Shown: piece after piece, positions 37,971 to 46,695 of the stretch
Layout of the letters: each line of letters begins with the position of its first letter
Numbering within the stretch: position 1 is the stretch's first letter
Assembly: GCA_963844055.1 (NCBI GenBank)
Contig: CAWJMN010000001.1
Location: 434,001-498,000, forward strand
From: CAWJMN01 sp963844055
GTDB lineage: Bacteria > Planctomycetota > Planctomycetia > Pirellulales > Pirellulaceae
DNA: 64,000 bases
Direction: 5' to 3'
Position numbers and translations under genes: made by a program
The notes under the pieces: model-generated
The model's database searches: none
The model's input: only the letters and a program-made list of their open reading frames with translations
What the model was told of the DNA's origin: nothing

Positions 37971-38897
37971 CTAGTCAAACTTGCCAACGGAGCCGTCCAT
38001 GCGGTTGCCAGCGCCGTTGAAGATATTGCGGTCAATGTTGTAAGGGATCATTCTCACCGATGCATCGGCCAGCACAATGTTCATGCCAGCTGGGTGAGCC
38101 GATCCAAACATATAGCCAACATCCGCCACGTCTTGATCGCGTCCAAAGGGAGCGCTCGTCGAACGCATCACGTCCGGGTCCCAACCATCGGTCCAGCCGC
38201 GATCATCATGCCAATCGCCGGACATATAACGCGTTGGGACAAGTCGCTTTTCTCCGATCATCAGCGTGTTGCTGGTGCCGTCGTGAATCGCTTCAAAACC
38301 GAATAAGTTGCCACCGACTTGCGTTTGCGAACCAACGTCCCAGCTCGAACGAACGATTACACCAAACCAGTTGGCCCCAGCAGGTACCGACCATGTCGAA
38401 CCTTGCCAGAATGATCCACCGTAATCATTGAGAGATTGGCCTGGCGTTGCGCCAGCGTAGTCCATCAGGATGCAGCTGCCGTTGCGTGCCTTGGGGCGGC
38501 GCGATGGGCAAAAGTATTGCGGAATCGTGCTGGCCTGAAGCTGTCCTTGGTTCGAAATCGAATACGTGTTTTGCTGCTCAATATAGGGCAAAATCTGGAA
38601 GCCCCAGCCTAGCCCCTGACGTTCGGGTTCATTCGGAACGCCACCGACCGAAAACTGAGAAATGTCAGGCCAAGGATAGGTGCCACCCGTAGGGAAAACC
38701 TTCTTTTGGTCCACCATGTTATGGATGGCGATCCCGATTTGACGCATGTTGTTTGCACACTGCGTACGACGTGCAGATTCGCGTGCCGATTGGACGGCTG
38801 GAAGCAACAACGCGACCAAGACTCCGATGATGGCAATCACCACCAGCAGCTCGACCAGCGTGAACGCTCCCCTTTTCCCGACAGGGGATTTAGGCAT
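37971..38897 (-). CDS. DUF1559 pseudopilin-like protein
   Basis: 308 residues from the ATG at 38897, with GAGGA seven bases upstream. The type IV pilin-like N terminus is clear: GAFTLVELLVVIAIIGVL after a short basic leader, with the prepilin peptidase site before FTLVE and the conserved Glu five residues on. The rest is the DUF1559 domain, with LGWGFQILPYIEQQNTY, YFCPSRRPKARNG and the C-terminal LADASVRMI. The family is hugely expanded in planctomycetes and thought to form or decorate envelope or pilus-like structures; the specific role is unknown. A small lipoprotein gene lies 114 bases upstream on the same strand and may be co-transcribed. Confidence 0.94.
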   Translation of the reverse strand: MPKSPVGKRGAFTLVELLVVIAIIGVLVALLLPAVQSARESARRTQCANNMRQIGIAIHNMVDQKKVFPTGGTYPWPDISQFSVGGVPNEPERQGLGWGFQILPYIEQQNTYSISNQGQLQASTIPQYFCPSRRPKARNGSCILMDYAGATPGQSLNDYGGSFWQGSTWSVPAGANWFGVIVRSSWDVGSQTQVGGNLFGFEAIHDGTSNTLMIGEKRLVPTRYMSGDWHDDRGWTDGWDPDVMRSTSAPFGRDQDVADVGYMFGSAHPAGMNIVLADASVRMIPYNIDRNIFNGAGNRMDGSVGKFD

Positions 38898-39011
38898 GGA
38901 AAGGTCCTCAAACGTAAAATGAAAATGAAACGAATGATTTAGGCACGATTGTGCCATAACAAAATGCAAACTAGCGTATTGAGTAATAGCAAAAAACGAA
39001 TGCGTTAAGCG

Positions 39012-39479
39012 TTAGCTGCCGGTTGCGTCCGTTGCCCCATGGTTGGGAACAAGTTCCTTAAACTTAGCTTCATCGACTTCATCGACCGCACCCAAGGAAC
39101 TCGCGATAAACCGCTTTCCACCAACACCGACTTTTTCATAAGCGATGACTGGCTGCCCACCAGGTCCTGGCGGTCCGGTCACCACGCCATAGAGCACGAC
39201 GTAGGGCTGTTTATCTCGATTGGAAATGAACAGCTCATCAACAGATTTTACTTGCTGAAACTCTTTGATCTGGTCCCAGGAAGCATTCAGGTGCGCTCGG
39301 AACTCTTCCTCATTTGCCGGCGGGGTGCCACGATGGGACGCAATGTATTGGCCATAGGCAATCACTAGAGGCTTTAGGGTGCTGTTTTCACGCTCAATGT
39401 TGTCGCCCCGACCGGAGCAACCCAATGACACCATGGTAAACAAAGCAACGAAAAGAGCTAAGGGAATGCAGGATTTCAT
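39012..39479 (-). CDS. Small planctomycete lipoprotein next to a DUF1559 gene
   Basis: 155 residues. The signal peptide LALFVALFTMVSLGC carries a lipobox with Cys21, so the mature protein should be lipid-anchored. The mature part includes AYGQYIASHRGTPPANEEEF, RDKQPYVVLYGVVTG and VIAYEKVGVGGKRFI, the pattern of short lipoproteins that accompany DUF1559 proteins in planctomycetes. Function unknown; co-expression with the DUF1559 protein is inferred from position. Confidence 0.8.
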   Translation of the reverse strand: MKSCIPLALFVALFTMVSLGCSGRGDNIERENSTLKPLVIAYGQYIASHRGTPPANEEEFRAHLNASWDQIKEFQQVKSVDELFISNRDKQPYVVLYGVVTGPPGPGGQPVIAYEKVGVGGKRFIASSLGAVDEVDEAKFKELVPNHGATDATGS

Positions 39480-39558
39480 TGATCTCGGGTTCTAGGTCTG
39501 AATTCTCACGTTGTCTGGGGGGACCGAATTTTGGGATTCTAGCAGAAAATAGGTAGTT

Positions 39559-39587
39559 TTGACAAATCAATTGAAAACAAATTTATG
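39559..39587 (+). promoter_or_regulatory. Candidate sigma-70-type promoter
   Basis: A consensus TTGACA at 39559-39564 is followed after 17 bases by TTTATG, a weak -10, in an A/T-rich stretch. It would drive the 29-codon frame and the DUF1501 gene. The -10 matches only half the consensus, so this is tentative. Confidence 0.3.
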
Positions 39588-39715
39588 CCCCCTTACTTGT
39601 GGGTGGATGCGACCGGTTGCCCAATGGCCGTAAAATCGCTCCCCAAGGGCAGTTTCTGGCTGACAAGGGGCTTCCTGGCGGCATAAAATACTACTTGGCG
39701 ATCAGGAGGCAACCG

Positions 39716-39805
39716 GTGGTGCAGATTTCGGCTGAGCAGGCGGAATCCTTTTGGTCGATAAACGATGATGGATGCGTTTGTGGTTTGATGGTGTTGGAGA
39801 GATAA
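39716..39805 (+). CDS. Possible 29-residue leader peptide before the DUF1501 gene
   Basis: GTG at 39716 is preceded by a perfect AGGAGG six bases upstream. The frame reads MVQISAEQAESFWSIN and ends with TAA at 39803-39805, two bases before the GTG start of the DUF1501 gene. The layout fits translational coupling or an upstream regulatory peptide. The peptide itself is not recognised. Confidence 0.3.
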   Translation: MVQISAEQAESFWSINDDGCVCGLMVLER

Positions 39806-39807
39806 AC

Positions 39808-41151
39808 GTGGCTTCTGAAGCAGCAAAACTGATGACAGGACGTCGAAGCTTTCTCAGGCTTGGACTGGCGGGACTCCTTGGTGGGACGCTGGCCAGCAAT
39901 CTGCAAATGCGTCAGGCGTTCGCCGCAATTGATTCGGCAAAGGCCAAAGCCAAAAGCTGCATCCTCATTTGGATGGACGGCGGTCCCACGCATTTTGAGA
40001 CGTTTGATCCCAAGCCTCTTGCGCCAGCCGAGTTTCGTGGTGAGTTTGACGCGATTCCTACCAAGGTGAGCGGCGTTCAGTTCTCGCAGTACTTGCCAAA
40101 GTTGGCTTCCAATCTTGATAAGTTTGCCATCATCCGCTCGATCCGTCATGATCAAGGCAACCATGGTGCTGGCAATCACTACATGATGACCGGCGCTCCC
40201 CCAAGAATTCCAGTGGGTTGCGGTGCATTTGTTAGCTTTCATCCCAGCATGGGCGCGGTCACCTCGCATGAACTGGGCAAGGACAATGGGCTTCCAGCCT
40301 ATTTCTCCCTGGCGCAAATGACACGCTCGGGCGGACCCAATTTCCTCGGTGCAAAGCATGCCCCCTTTGTGGTGGCCGACGATCCCAACAATCAAAACTT
40401 CCGCGTTCGCGATGTTGCATTGCCAATCGGCCTAGAGAATTCACGCTTTGAACGCCGCATGGATTTGAGAAAGGTGGTCGACAAGCTGCCGCGTATTACG
40501 GATCCGGCTGCGGCCGATCCTGTGGCAGGCGCAGATGAGTATTTCCGCCAAGGGATCGACTTGGTGACCTCTCGTTCCGCTCAAGGTGCATTTGATATTC
40601 ATCGCGAGTCGGACGCAGTGCGAGACGCCTACGGCCGAAATGCTTTTGGCCAGCGTGCTTTGCTTGCACGTCGCTTGGTCGAAGCAGGCGTACCGTTTGT
40701 TACCCTGGTGGACGGTGGCTGGGATCACCATTCCGACATCTTCGGCGCTTGCAAAACCCGATTGCCTGGCTGGGATAACACCGTAAACACCCTGATCACC
40801 GACCTTGAGCAGCGTGGCTTGCTAGAGTCGACGCTTGTGGTGGCGCTGGGTGAGTTTGGTAGAACGCCAGCGATTAGCGTTCTACCGGGTCAGTCGAAGC
40901 CGGGCCGTGACCACTGGGCCAACGCGATGAGCGTTCTAATGGCCGGCGGCGGAACTCCAGGCGGCCAAGTGATTGGCGCCACGGACTCCAAGGGCTACTC
41001 GGCCGTTGATCGAGTACTCTCCCCGGAGAACTTTGTGTCGACGATCTACCGTAAGCTGGGGATTGATCCGGAAAAAATCCTCTACACACCGCAAGGGCGT
41101 CCAACGCATCTCGTCAGTCAGCCAGAGCCAATCAAAGAGCTGATGGGCTAG
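39808..41151 (+). CDS. DUF1501 family exported protein (Tat signal)
   Basis: 447 residues from a GTG at 39808 with GGAGAG six bases upstream; an earlier in-frame ATG at 39772 lacks this. The twin-arginine signal GRRSFLRLGLAGLLGG is followed by the DUF1501 domain, an alkaline-phosphatase/sulfatase-like fold: SCILIWMDGGPTHFETFDPK, then HDQGNHGAGNHYMMTG, VDGGWDHHSD and VVALGEFGRTP. The His and Asp clusters probably bind metal. It is folded before export by the Tat route. DUF1501 genes usually neighbour a DUF1549/DUF1553 gene; here none is adjacent. Role unproven. Confidence 0.93.
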   Translation: MASEAAKLMTGRRSFLRLGLAGLLGGTLASNLQMRQAFAAIDSAKAKAKSCILIWMDGGPTHFETFDPKPLAPAEFRGEFDAIPTKVSGVQFSQYLPKLASNLDKFAIIRSIRHDQGNHGAGNHYMMTGAPPRIPVGCGAFVSFHPSMGAVTSHELGKDNGLPAYFSLAQMTRSGGPNFLGAKHAPFVVADDPNNQNFRVRDVALPIGLENSRFERRMDLRKVVDKLPRITDPAAADPVAGADEYFRQGIDLVTSRSAQGAFDIHRESDAVRDAYGRNAFGQRALLARRLVEAGVPFVTLVDGGWDHHSDIFGACKTRLPGWDNTVNTLITDLEQRGLLESTLVVALGEFGRTPAISVLPGQSKPGRDHWANAMSVLMAGGGTPGGQVIGATDSKGYSAVDRVLSPENFVSTIYRKLGIDPEKILYTPQGRPTHLVSQPEPIKELMG

Positions 41152-41330
41152 TCCCTTTTTCCCATGCAATGCAGGGGCGTAGCGATTTTTCGCCCCACAA
41201 AACGTGATTTCCCATCAGACGGGATTTCGGGTACGATAACTTACTGGGTTTTTGGGAATGTTTCCCTGGCTGAGCGCGGTATTAATACGCGTTTGCTTTT
41301 GAAGACGGCTTTGGATGCTGGTTGGTTGTT

Positions 41331-41777
41331 ATGTCTGCGAAACCAATGGCGATGACGGTTGCACAAGCTCGTGAGGCTTTGCGTAATGCAAACCTGCGTA
41401 GCACGACCTCACGTGTAACTGTGTTGCAACATTTGGCCGTGTCGACCAAGCCCCTCAGCCATGCCGAAGTGGCCGATGCACTGGTTCCCGAAGGCTATGA
41501 CAAGTCAACGCTCTATCGTTGCCTCGTTGAACTTGCCGAAGCCGGATTGTTGACCCGATTTGATTCGGGTGATCACTCGTGGCGATTCGAAATGCGCCGC
41601 TCGCACGAACATGGCAAAGGCGAACATCCCCATTTCGTATGTGTGGATTGTGGCACTGTTTCGTGCCTGCCAGACATTCAAGTCACCTTGGGGTCCATTA
41701 AAACCGGCAAGCCCTCGAAGCTCACCGGCGTGACCGAGATTTTCCTCAAAGGTCACTGCGAGAAATGTAGCGACTAA
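41331..41777 (+). CDS. Fur-family transcriptional regulator
   Basis: 148 residues. The N-terminal winged helix (LRSTTSRVTVLQHLA, then STLYRCLVELAEAGLL) is followed by the dimerisation/metal domain with EHPHFVCVDCGTVSC and the terminal HCEKC. The two CxxC pairs suggest the structural zinc site of Fur/Zur/PerR-type repressors. Which metal or signal it senses is not clear. The ATG at 41331 lacks a strong Shine-Dalgarno; ATGs at 41349 and 41355 are alternatives. No metal transporter lies nearby, so its targets are elsewhere. Confidence 0.88.
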   Translation: MSAKPMAMTVAQAREALRNANLRSTTSRVTVLQHLAVSTKPLSHAEVADALVPEGYDKSTLYRCLVELAEAGLLTRFDSGDHSWRFEMRRSHEHGKGEHPHFVCVDCGTVSCLPDIQVTLGSIKTGKPSKLTGVTEIFLKGHCEKCSD

Positions 41778-41801
41778 TTCGCACTTCACCGGGTCGGATT
41801 C

Positions 41802-43616
41802 CTACATCCGCTTCTTGGCCATGGCTCCTACACTTGGGTCGCTGCCATAGTAGAGCGCCATCAGCAAATCCGTCGTTGCAGCGTTGCTGACCGAATTGTT
41901 ATCGCTGGCTGTAGTGGTACTCAACGCGATTGAACCAGCCTCGCCATTTGCTTCACCTCCAGAAGGAGGCGCGTTCAGTCGGTTGATCACCATCAAGGCA
42001 TCAATCGGCGAAATAAATCCGTCGCCGTTGACATCGACGTAGCCCAGCGTTGGTGTAACGTCGATGCCAATCTTATCGATGGCGGTGATCTGGTTGTCAC
42101 CGTTCGTATCGACATACGTCATTACTGCCTGCTCAACACCAATCATCGGATTGGGAAGTTGCCGTGATCCCCCCGGTGCATTGAGTTGATTGACGATCAT
42201 TAACGCATCCATCGGAACGACAACATTGTCACCGGACGAGTCTTCGGCACCGGTGGCAGAAGTGGACCGCCAAGGGGTGTTTTGGCTGGGCCAATTCGCA
42301 ATGAGCAGGTCATAAGGTGCAAGGCCCGCAAGCCCGCCCCCCTTTGAACTGACTTCAATGTAATAATTCCCCGTCGTAGGAATGCGGAAATTCAGGATCA
42401 TCGAGTCCGTACTGACCAGCGGATCCGATGCTTGCCCAAAGCTATTGGCGTCGTAGCGAGTGTCATCGTTGGTTGCCAGCACGGTTACTCCGTCTGAGCC
42501 AATCAAGCGAACTACCGAATCGAATTCGACGCCGGAATACGCCAATTGCGAGTTGACTCGAATGGTCACCAAATCGGTGGCAGTTGCCGAAAAGCGATAC
42601 ACATCCTTTTCGGTCCCTTCGATCTTTCCAAACCCGACAAAGCCGATTTTTGTCCCCGTTGTATGGCTCTCGCCACTGGCGGCCACCTTCAGCGTTACGG
42701 CCTGTGCCGTTGCCGGTGTCGCGTGGCTGCCGGCGGCTTCTAGCGTATGTTCATTGGGGTCACTAGGAACACTGGATCGGATTCCCTCTCCAAACTGCAT
42801 CTGGGCGACAGCGAGGGGCGAATACCGGAACACATAGCCAAAACCCACATCGGTCAACATCTGGGATTCGCTGAATCCCATGGATGCATCTGCCCCCAAG
42901 CTGCGAGCAGGAATGCCATGCGTATTGCTAAAGCTGCTTTCCACCATCGAAGGATCGCCAAAAGCAGTCGCAGGGTCAGCTCCTAGTCCTGCACCAATAG
43001 CCGTCCCACCGGCATGAATGAGCGCGTAGCTGACAAACTTCACCACTTGCGATCGTGGAGTTCCTGTAGGAATGCCTGCTTGAAGCACTTCACTGGGAAA
43101 AACATATTCGGTCGAGAGGTTGCCATTCCGCCAGTCCAGCGTCGATTGGTACAGGTCGCCGGTTGCGGAGCCCACATCCGTTGGCCGTCTACCAAAGAAG
43201 AGGGTCTCAGGGAAATCCGAAGGATTGCTGGCAGCTTCTGTAATCGCAAAGCCCCCTTGCGCCGCCAAGCTGTTCAGCGTGGTAACCAAGTTCTGCTTTA
43301 CCGTTTGCTCTTCTGTCGTGGTGAAGGGAAACACGCCAAGCCGATTGGTCAGTTCTACCAATCGATTGTGAAAGCTGTTCGATGCGGAGCCGTCGCCAAA
43401 GTCCAAACGCACGTCGACGCCAATCGCCATCAGATCACGCGATTCAAGGCGCTCCAGACGGGGCCGATACTTCGACCTCGGCGCAATGCGTTTTGCTGCC
43501 TTGTATCCCCGTGGAGTGAGCCAAGCGAGCACTTTTTGAAATGGAACCATGGGACTCTCTGCGTTCTCTGGTACCTGGACGGGCCGTCCAGCAACATTTA
43601 ACTGCAACCTGCCCAT
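41802..43616 (-). CDS. Large exported protein with dockerin-type EF-hands and a pre-peptidase-like domain
   Basis: 604 residues from the ATG at 43616, with GGAGG nine bases upstream. A basic N terminus leads to RLERLESRDLMA, the segment planctomycetes carry at the start of many cell-surface proteins. About 65-300 is an unrecognised domain; a second part (about 330-450) resembles a bacterial pre-peptidase C-terminal beta domain (GTEKDVYRFSATATDLVTI). Near the end are dockerin/EF-hand-like repeats: DSSGDNVVVPMDALMIVNQL, DTNGDNQITAIDKIG and DVNGDGFISPIDALMVINRL. A short Ser/Thr/Asn-rich tail ends KKRM. It probably binds calcium and is exported, by a route not visible here. Enzymatic activity: none recognised. 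Confidence 0.82.
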   Translation of the reverse strand: MGRLQLNVAGRPVQVPENAESPMVPFQKVLAWLTPRGYKAAKRIAPRSKYRPRLERLESRDLMAIGVDVRLDFGDGSASNSFHNRLVELTNRLGVFPFTTTEEQTVKQNLVTTLNSLAAQGGFAITEAASNPSDFPETLFFGRRPTDVGSATGDLYQSTLDWRNGNLSTEYVFPSEVLQAGIPTGTPRSQVVKFVSYALIHAGGTAIGAGLGADPATAFGDPSMVESSFSNTHGIPARSLGADASMGFSESQMLTDVGFGYVFRYSPLAVAQMQFGEGIRSSVPSDPNEHTLEAAGSHATPATAQAVTLKVAASGESHTTGTKIGFVGFGKIEGTEKDVYRFSATATDLVTIRVNSQLAYSGVEFDSVVRLIGSDGVTVLATNDDTRYDANSFGQASDPLVSTDSMILNFRIPTTGNYYIEVSSKGGGLAGLAPYDLLIANWPSQNTPWRSTSATGAEDSSGDNVVVPMDALMIVNQLNAPGGSRQLPNPMIGVEQAVMTYVDTNGDNQITAIDKIGIDVTPTLGYVDVNGDGFISPIDALMVINRLNAPPSGGEANGEAGSIALSTTTASDNNSVSNAATTDLLMALYYGSDPSVGAMAKKRM

Positions 43617-43870
43617 CGCCAAACCCCTCCAGCCGGGGGCGTTAATTCATCATAGTTGCCCTTGGTCGAGGACGCAAATAGTGCTCGCCGCAATCGGCAA
43701 AAGTGTGGAAATGCCGGGCAAAGAGGGGCCAGGAGCGACTTTTGGGGGCATTTTGGCCTAGGTGTGATAGCTCCTCCCTCGGTAATCTACCCAGCGAATC
43801 ACTCGCGGCGTAAAACGAGGTGCCGTGGGCTGTATGGATTGAGATCCGCTCATTTGTTGGAGGCTGGGCC

Positions 43871-46147
43871 ATGATGGCTAATAAGGCGAGTTTTTTCAGT
43901 ACCTTTTGTCGCAGCCCCAAGGGGGCCGGTTCCCTGCCTCTTTTAGCGCTCTGGGTAGCGGGCGTGTTCTGTGTAGCGGTGCCAGTCTACGGGCAGGTTG
44001 TTCCCAAAATCACTCGCCCCGGCACCCCTGCGGAACGAGGTGGCGTCCTCGGCGCACGTGGGCTTAAGAAGGAAGGCACTTCCGAGGGCACACCATCGTC
44101 CAAACGTGCCCCTGCCGAAGAATCGCCACCACTAGCCCGAGTCCCCAATAAAGTCCCTGCCGTAACACTTCCCACCAAGGGTGCCAAAACCGCTGCCAAG
44201 TGGACCGTGCTTGTCTATCTAGCAGCTGACTGCGATCTCGAAGATGCCATGCTTGGCAATATTGAAGAACTCGCACAAATCGGATCCACCAAGGACGTAA
44301 ACATCTTGGTCCTCGCGGATCGCAGCCCCTTGGGAGATGAACCTGCTACCGAAGAAGCCGATTCCACCGAGGAAGAAAAGGTAGCCGAAGCAGACTCAAC
44401 AGCGGAAGACGACTCCGCCACCGACGAGGAAGCCGCCGAAGAAGATACTACTGCCGAAGACACAGACGGATATACAAACCGTGACGTGCTCAATCTTGCC
44501 AATTGGTCAGGCGCAAAGCTGCTATTTGTTGAAGAGGGGCACCTGCGTGAGCTGCAAGATTGGGGCGAAACCGACATGGGTTCTGCGGCCACTCTCGAGA
44601 AATTCGTTCAAACGGCACAAACGAATTTTCCTGCCGAGCACTTTATCCTCGTGGTTAGCGATCACGGTAGCGGCTGGCAGGGGGTCTGCCATGATGACTC
44701 CTCGGATAACTTCATCAACACGCCCGCTTTGGCCAAAACGATTTCCAAAACGTTCTCCGTCGGCAAGAAGCTCGACGTACTCGGCTTTGACTGCTGCCTG
44801 ATGGGAAACCTTGAGGTTGCGCAAGCAGTTTCCAAAGAGGTCAAATTGTTTGTTGGCAGCGAAGAGCTCATCCCAGGTACCGGCTGGAATTACGTCTCGT
44901 GGGCACGACTCCTCAAAAAGAAGCCGCTAACGACGCCGCTCGAACTCTGCGAGGCAATGGCCGACACCTATCGTGACTACTTCTCCAAGGCCGACCGTGA
45001 AAGTGCGGCGGGCCTTACGCTGTCGGTGATTGACGTCGCAAAACTCGCCGAACTAGAGTCCGCAGTGGCGGCGCTGGCCAAAGGCCTATCTGGCAAACTC
45101 TCCACGTCGGCATCCGAAAGCTGGCGACAAATTGCCCGAGCACACGCCCATTCCACCATTTTCTCGTCGGACCTGATCGACATTGGTCACTTCTGTCGCA
45201 ACCTCCAAGATGAATCATCCGACGAAACCATTAATGCATTGGCCGGCGATGTTTTGGCAGCTTTGCACCAGGCAGTTCTGCACAATGTGGTAGGCAGTCG
45301 CCAAGCCGAGGCGCATGGCCTAACACTCTATTTTCCAGTAACCCTTGATGAGACTTCGCACCAAGTCTCGACCTCCTATCGAGACCTTCGCTTTGCCAGT
45401 TCGGAATGGGCCAAGTTTCTCGCATTGTTCTCCGCTCAAGGAGACAAAGAAGAGTTCACCCCGATTCTGACGGCCGTCAAAACGACCAGCGCAACCGTCG
45501 ATGAAATGCGTACGGCCGACATCACAAGTTCGCTCGATGTAGAGAATGCATCGCACGTCGATTTTGTTCTGGCCCGTCGAGAAGGGGAGGGACTGAGCAT
45601 CCTCAGCCGAATCCAAACGGCGTCGGATGAAGAAGGAGTTCTCTCTGACCTCGTCTCGGCCCAGTGGCCAGCCCTTGTCATTGGTGAAGAGATGGTCGTG
45701 TGTCCTATCCTTCGTCAAACGGCAGCAGAGCCCGAAAGTGAAGAGGAAGAGGCCGGCGGAATCTACTTGGAAGTTCCCGTTCAGGCCCGCCGTCACGGCA
45801 CCAAGAAGTGGCTTCCTATTACCCTCGTCTTTGAGGCGGTTGCGGATGGTGAAGAAGGTCTAGGCGAGTACCTTTACGCCGTCGTGGAGGACAAGAACGG
45901 CGTGCAGGACTTTGAATTCCGCAAGGGTGATCAAATCCGAATGGTCCAAACCAAAGTGACCCGCAAAGGCAAGGTGATAGAATCGGGCGACACCACCTCT
46001 CCGCCAATTACGATCCAGAATCCGAAGGCCTTTGGTCTCGGGGTTGGAGCGCTTGGCGAAGGCGAGTACCAAGTAGGATATCTCGCTCAAAACTTGCATG
46101 AAGTCGCCGAAAGCGGACTAGTGGCAATTACAGTCAAGTCAAAATAG
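43871..46147 (+). CDS. Clostripain-like (C11) cysteine protease, exported
   Basis: 758 residues from the ATG at 43871 (GGAGG seven bases upstream). The signal peptide ends near PVYGQ (residue 42), followed by a Pro/Thr-rich linker. The C11 core begins at KWTVLVYLAADCDLED. The catalytic His265 is in VVSDHGSGWQG and Cys309 in LGFDCCLMGNLE. An acidic Glu/Asp/Ala/Thr block of about 45 residues (156-199) interrupts the protease domain before the His. The C-terminal 250 residues are an unrecognised, mainly beta region. It probably cleaves after basic residues like clostripain, outside the cytoplasm. Confidence 0.88.
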   Translation: MMANKASFFSTFCRSPKGAGSLPLLALWVAGVFCVAVPVYGQVVPKITRPGTPAERGGVLGARGLKKEGTSEGTPSSKRAPAEESPPLARVPNKVPAVTLPTKGAKTAAKWTVLVYLAADCDLEDAMLGNIEELAQIGSTKDVNILVLADRSPLGDEPATEEADSTEEEKVAEADSTAEDDSATDEEAAEEDTTAEDTDGYTNRDVLNLANWSGAKLLFVEEGHLRELQDWGETDMGSAATLEKFVQTAQTNFPAEHFILVVSDHGSGWQGVCHDDSSDNFINTPALAKTISKTFSVGKKLDVLGFDCCLMGNLEVAQAVSKEVKLFVGSEELIPGTGWNYVSWARLLKKKPLTTPLELCEAMADTYRDYFSKADRESAAGLTLSVIDVAKLAELESAVAALAKGLSGKLSTSASESWRQIARAHAHSTIFSSDLIDIGHFCRNLQDESSDETINALAGDVLAALHQAVLHNVVGSRQAEAHGLTLYFPVTLDETSHQVSTSYRDLRFASSEWAKFLALFSAQGDKEEFTPILTAVKTTSATVDEMRTADITSSLDVENASHVDFVLARREGEGLSILSRIQTASDEEGVLSDLVSAQWPALVIGEEMVVCPILRQTAAEPESEEEEAGGIYLEVPVQARRHGTKKWLPITLVFEAVADGEEGLGEYLYAVVEDKNGVQDFEFRKGDQIRMVQTKVTRKGKVIESGDTTSPPITIQNPKAFGLGVGALGEGEYQVGYLAQNLHEVAESGLVAITVKSK

Positions 46148-46181
46148 TCGCTCGCCATTGCTTGATTGGCACCCAAAAAAT

Positions 46182-46218
46182 AAGGGGAGGTAGTTCCATT
46201 CCGGAATTACCTCCCCTT
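46182..46218 (-). terminator. Strong hairpin between convergent genes, terminator mainly for the minus strand
   Basis: AAGGGGAGGTA and TACCTCCCCTT, extended by GTTCC/GGAAT, form a long stem. On the minus strand it is followed by TTATTTTTT, a good terminator for the cold-shock gene. On the plus strand it follows the clostripain gene, with a weaker tail. Confidence 0.82.
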
Positions 46219-46249
46219 GTTGCGTTTCAAGTATTACCGTGAAGCGACC

Positions 46250-46624
46250 TTACGAAGACGAACCATCACCTTCGTCACCTGCCGCAGGCTCCGTTCCATC
46301 TGCCTTGGCACCGGTGCGCCAGGAAGGCTTTCTTTGGCGAGCACGGGGATGATGCTTGGGGGCAATCTTCTGTTCCGGACGTGGCAAGATGCCTCCCGGC
46401 ATCCTGTCGAGAACACGCACCTTGGCCGCCCGAGGCTTGGCAGCGACGGGCGCATCAGGATCGCGCGGCTCTAGCTCAAACATCACGGGCTGTTCAAGCT
46501 CAATGAATTCAAAACGATTGTCTTCAACTTCCTTCGCGTGAAAGTAGATGTCTCGTCCACGATCATTTCTAATGAAGCCAAAGCCACGATCTGGCACTAA
46601 CTTCACGACAGTTCCGTAATCCAT
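46250..46624 (-). CDS. Cold-shock-domain protein with a long C-terminal extension
   Basis: 124 residues. Residues 1-70 are a cold-shock domain: MDYGTVVKLVPDRGFGFIRN with the RNP1-like GFGFI, and DIYFHAKEV as RNP2-like. It should bind single-stranded RNA or DNA. The remaining 50 residues are basic (RARQRKPSWRTGAK) and then acidic (GTEPAAGDEGDG), unlike ordinary 67-residue CspA proteins. AAGGAG is nine bases before the ATG. It is 71 bases downstream of gltD on the same strand but has its own terminator. Confidence 0.9.
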   Translation of the reverse strand: MDYGTVVKLVPDRGFGFIRNDRGRDIYFHAKEVEDNRFEFIELEQPVMFELEPRDPDAPVAAKPRAAKVRVLDRMPGGILPRPEQKIAPKHHPRARQRKPSWRTGAKADGTEPAAGDEGDGSSS

Positions 46625-46695
46625 AATCCGTCGCTCCTTAGCGTGCCAGCAACAACCCGATTGCCAAATAAAACCACATTCGCAACCCGCTAAAA

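Larger units (their letters stand above)
39480..39807. other. Divergent intergenic region between the lipoprotein and DUF1501 genes
   Basis: About 330 bases. The left part is A/T-rich and holds a candidate promoter; the right part holds the short open frame with a consensus ribosome binding site. Both are listed separately. Nothing else was recognised. Confidence 0.45.
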
